A stretch of 15,199 nucleotides of DNA from an uncultured bacterium (GTDB lineage Bacteria > Actinomycetota > UBA4738 > HRBIN12): positions 1-15,199 of the forward strand of contig CALGFI010000178.1 of assembly GCA_937881155.1 (NCBI GenBank), written 5' to 3'. This document shows positions 14,239 through 15,199 of the stretch, piece by piece. The notes under the pieces are model-generated. The model was given only the letters and a program-made list of their open reading frames with translations. It did not search any database and was not told where the DNA came from. The first letter of the stretch is position 1, and each line of letters opens with the position of its first letter. The translations under genes were made by a program, and so were the position numbers.

Positions 14239-15199
14239 GCCGCGACGTCGAGGACCAAGCGACGACGGACGCGGGCGCGGCGGCCGACGTTCCTTCCGAC
14301 GAGCTCACGGCGGAGCAGGCGATGGAACTCTTCGAGCGCATGACGCGCATCCGCCACTTCGAGCTGCGAGTGAACCAGCTCTACCTGTCGGCCAAGATGC
14401 CCGGCCTCGCTCACCTGTACGCGGGGCAGGAGGCCGTGGCCGTCGGCGTCTGTAGCGCCCTTCGTCGCGAGGACGTCATCACCAGCACCCACCGCGGTCA
14501 CGGTCACTGTCTCGCGAAGGGCGCCGCCGTCGATCGGATGTTCGCCGAGCTCCTCGGCAAGGAGCCGGGCTACTGCCACGGCAAAGGCGGCTCGATGCAC
14601 ATCGCCGATCCCGAGACCGGCAACCTCGGCGCCAACGCCATCGTCGCCGGCAGCGCCGGCATCGCGACCGGCGCCGCCATGTCCGCCAAGCTGCAGGGCA
14701 CCCACCGTGTGGCCGCGTGTTTCTTCGGCGAGGGAGCGCTCGGTCAGGGCGTGCTCTACGAGGTCATGAACATGGCGTCGCTGTGGAAGCTCCCGGTGAT
14801 CTACGTGTGCGAGAACAACCTCTACAACGAGTACACGCATTACGGGGAGACGACGGCCGGCGAGGTCACGGCGAGAGCGGCTTCCTTCGGGATCCCCACC
14901 GAGACCTTGGACGGGCAGGACGTGATCGAGGTGCGCGCCGCGGCCGACCGAGCGGTCGGGGGGGCGCGCGCGGGCGATGGCCCCACGTTCATCGAGTGTC
15001 GGACGTACCGGTTCTTCGGCCATCACGTCGGGGACGTCGATCGGTCGTACTACCGGACGAAGCAAGAAGAGGAAGAGTGGCGTTCGTCGCGGGATCCGCT
15101 TCGAGTGCTCGCCGCGTGGATGAGCGCACGGGGCTACGCCGACGAGGTTGGTCTGGAGGCCCTCGACCGGCGCGTGGCCGCCGAGGTCGAGGAGGGCGA
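14235..15199 (+). CDS. 2-oxoacid dehydrogenase E1 component, alpha subunit (pyruvate/acetoin dehydrogenase type), 3' end cut by window edge
   Basis: The frame is open for 321 codons from the ATG at 14235 to the right edge, with no stop. It encodes the thiamine-diphosphate-binding alpha subunit of an E1 heterotetramer. This enzyme decarboxylates a 2-oxoacid and passes the acyl group to lipoyl-E2. Visible landmarks are AHLYAGQEAVAVG (59-71), STHRGHGH (84-91), HGKGGSMHIAD (115-125) and the ThDP/Mg motif from FFGEGALGQG (163-172) to ENN (193-195). The phosphorylation-loop-like RFFGHHVGDVDRSYYR is at 259-274. The motif opens with GEG rather than the commoner GDG. HGKGGSMHI and LGANAIVAGS resemble acetoin and pyruvate dehydrogenase alpha chains. 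The substrate remains open. ATGA overlap with the hydroxyacid dehydrogenase gene shows translational coupling. The E1 beta and E2 genes are expected downstream but lie outside the window. About 10-40 residues are probably missing. Confidence 0.93.
   Translation, partial: MSRDVEDQATTDAGAAADVPSDELTAEQAMELFERMTRIRHFELRVNQLYLSAKMPGLAHLYAGQEAVAVGVCSALRREDVITSTHRGHGHCLAKGAAVDRMFAELLGKEPGYCHGKGGSMHIADPETGNLGANAIVAGSAGIATGAAMSAKLQGTHRVAACFFGEGALGQGVLYEVMNMASLWKLPVIYVCENNLYNEYTHYGETTAGEVTARAASFGIPTETLDGQDVIEVRAAADRAVGGARAGDGPTFIECRTYRFFGHHVGDVDRSYYRTKQEEEEWRSSRDPLRVLAAWMSARGYADEVGLEALDRRVAAEVEEG

Noticed and set aside
14103..15065. A 320-codon minus-strand frame opposite the E1 alpha gene
   Set aside because: The plus strand encodes an intact E1 alpha with all ThDP motifs. 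The antisense translation has no family features.
1..15199. CRISPR array, tRNA/rRNA genes, insertion sequences or integration sites
   Set aside because: No regularly spaced repeats, cloverleaf-like conserved sequences, transposase motifs or matching direct-repeat ends were seen. Genes pack the window almost completely.

Overview
The window is GC-rich throughout, with C or G at most third codon positions, several GTG starts, ATGA/GTGA stop-start overlaps and promoter-like TANNNT boxes. This fits a high-GC bacterium, most likely Actinomycetota or possibly Chloroflexota. Nothing here fixes the genus. I see no rRNA, tRNA, CRISPR array, insertion sequence or phage gene. The region looks like a chromosomal catabolic and transport locus.

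Layout. Ten genes run leftward on the minus strand from about 12.44 kb to the left edge. In transcription order they are: an extracellular solute-binding lipoprotein (family 5), two DppB/DppC-type permeases, two DppD/DppF-type ATPases, an M24 creatinase-fold protein, a LacI-family regulator, a zinc-dependent medium-chain dehydrogenase, a second M24 creatinase-fold protein, and a PEP/pyruvate-binding (PPDK N-terminal-type) protein cut by the left edge. Three genes run rightward from 12.63 kb: a FadR-type GntR regulator, a beta-hydroxyacid dehydrogenase of the 3-hydroxyisobutyrate dehydrogenase family, and the alpha subunit of a 2-oxoacid dehydrogenase E1, cut by the right edge. The two sets diverge from a 188-bp intergenic region (12439-12626) that holds back-to-back promoters, a LacI-type operator and a probable GntR site.

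Regulation. Two perfect 14-bp palindromes share the LacI-family pattern GCAA-N-CG-N-TTGC. One is at the predicted transcription start of the transporter operon (12514-12527). The other is just upstream of the LacI-family gene (4623-4636). This predicts that the local LacI regulator controls both the transporter operon and itself. A perfect 15-bp inverted repeat lies between the binding-protein gene and the first permease, where a stem-loop would favour high binding-protein expression.

How it may work together (inference). A peptide, amide or guanidino-like solute is captured by the lipoprotein and imported by the ABC transporter. It is then cleaved by one or both M24-fold proteins. Both have lost metal ligands of true aminopeptidases, as creatinase has, so they are unlikely to be ordinary Xaa-Pro peptidases. 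The dehydrogenases and the 2-oxoacid dehydrogenase would feed the product towards an acyl-CoA. The substrate cannot be named from sequence. Other unusual points are a Cys-rich DnaJ-like insert inside one transporter ATPase and a roughly 80-residue insertion within the C-terminal cysteine cluster of the other.
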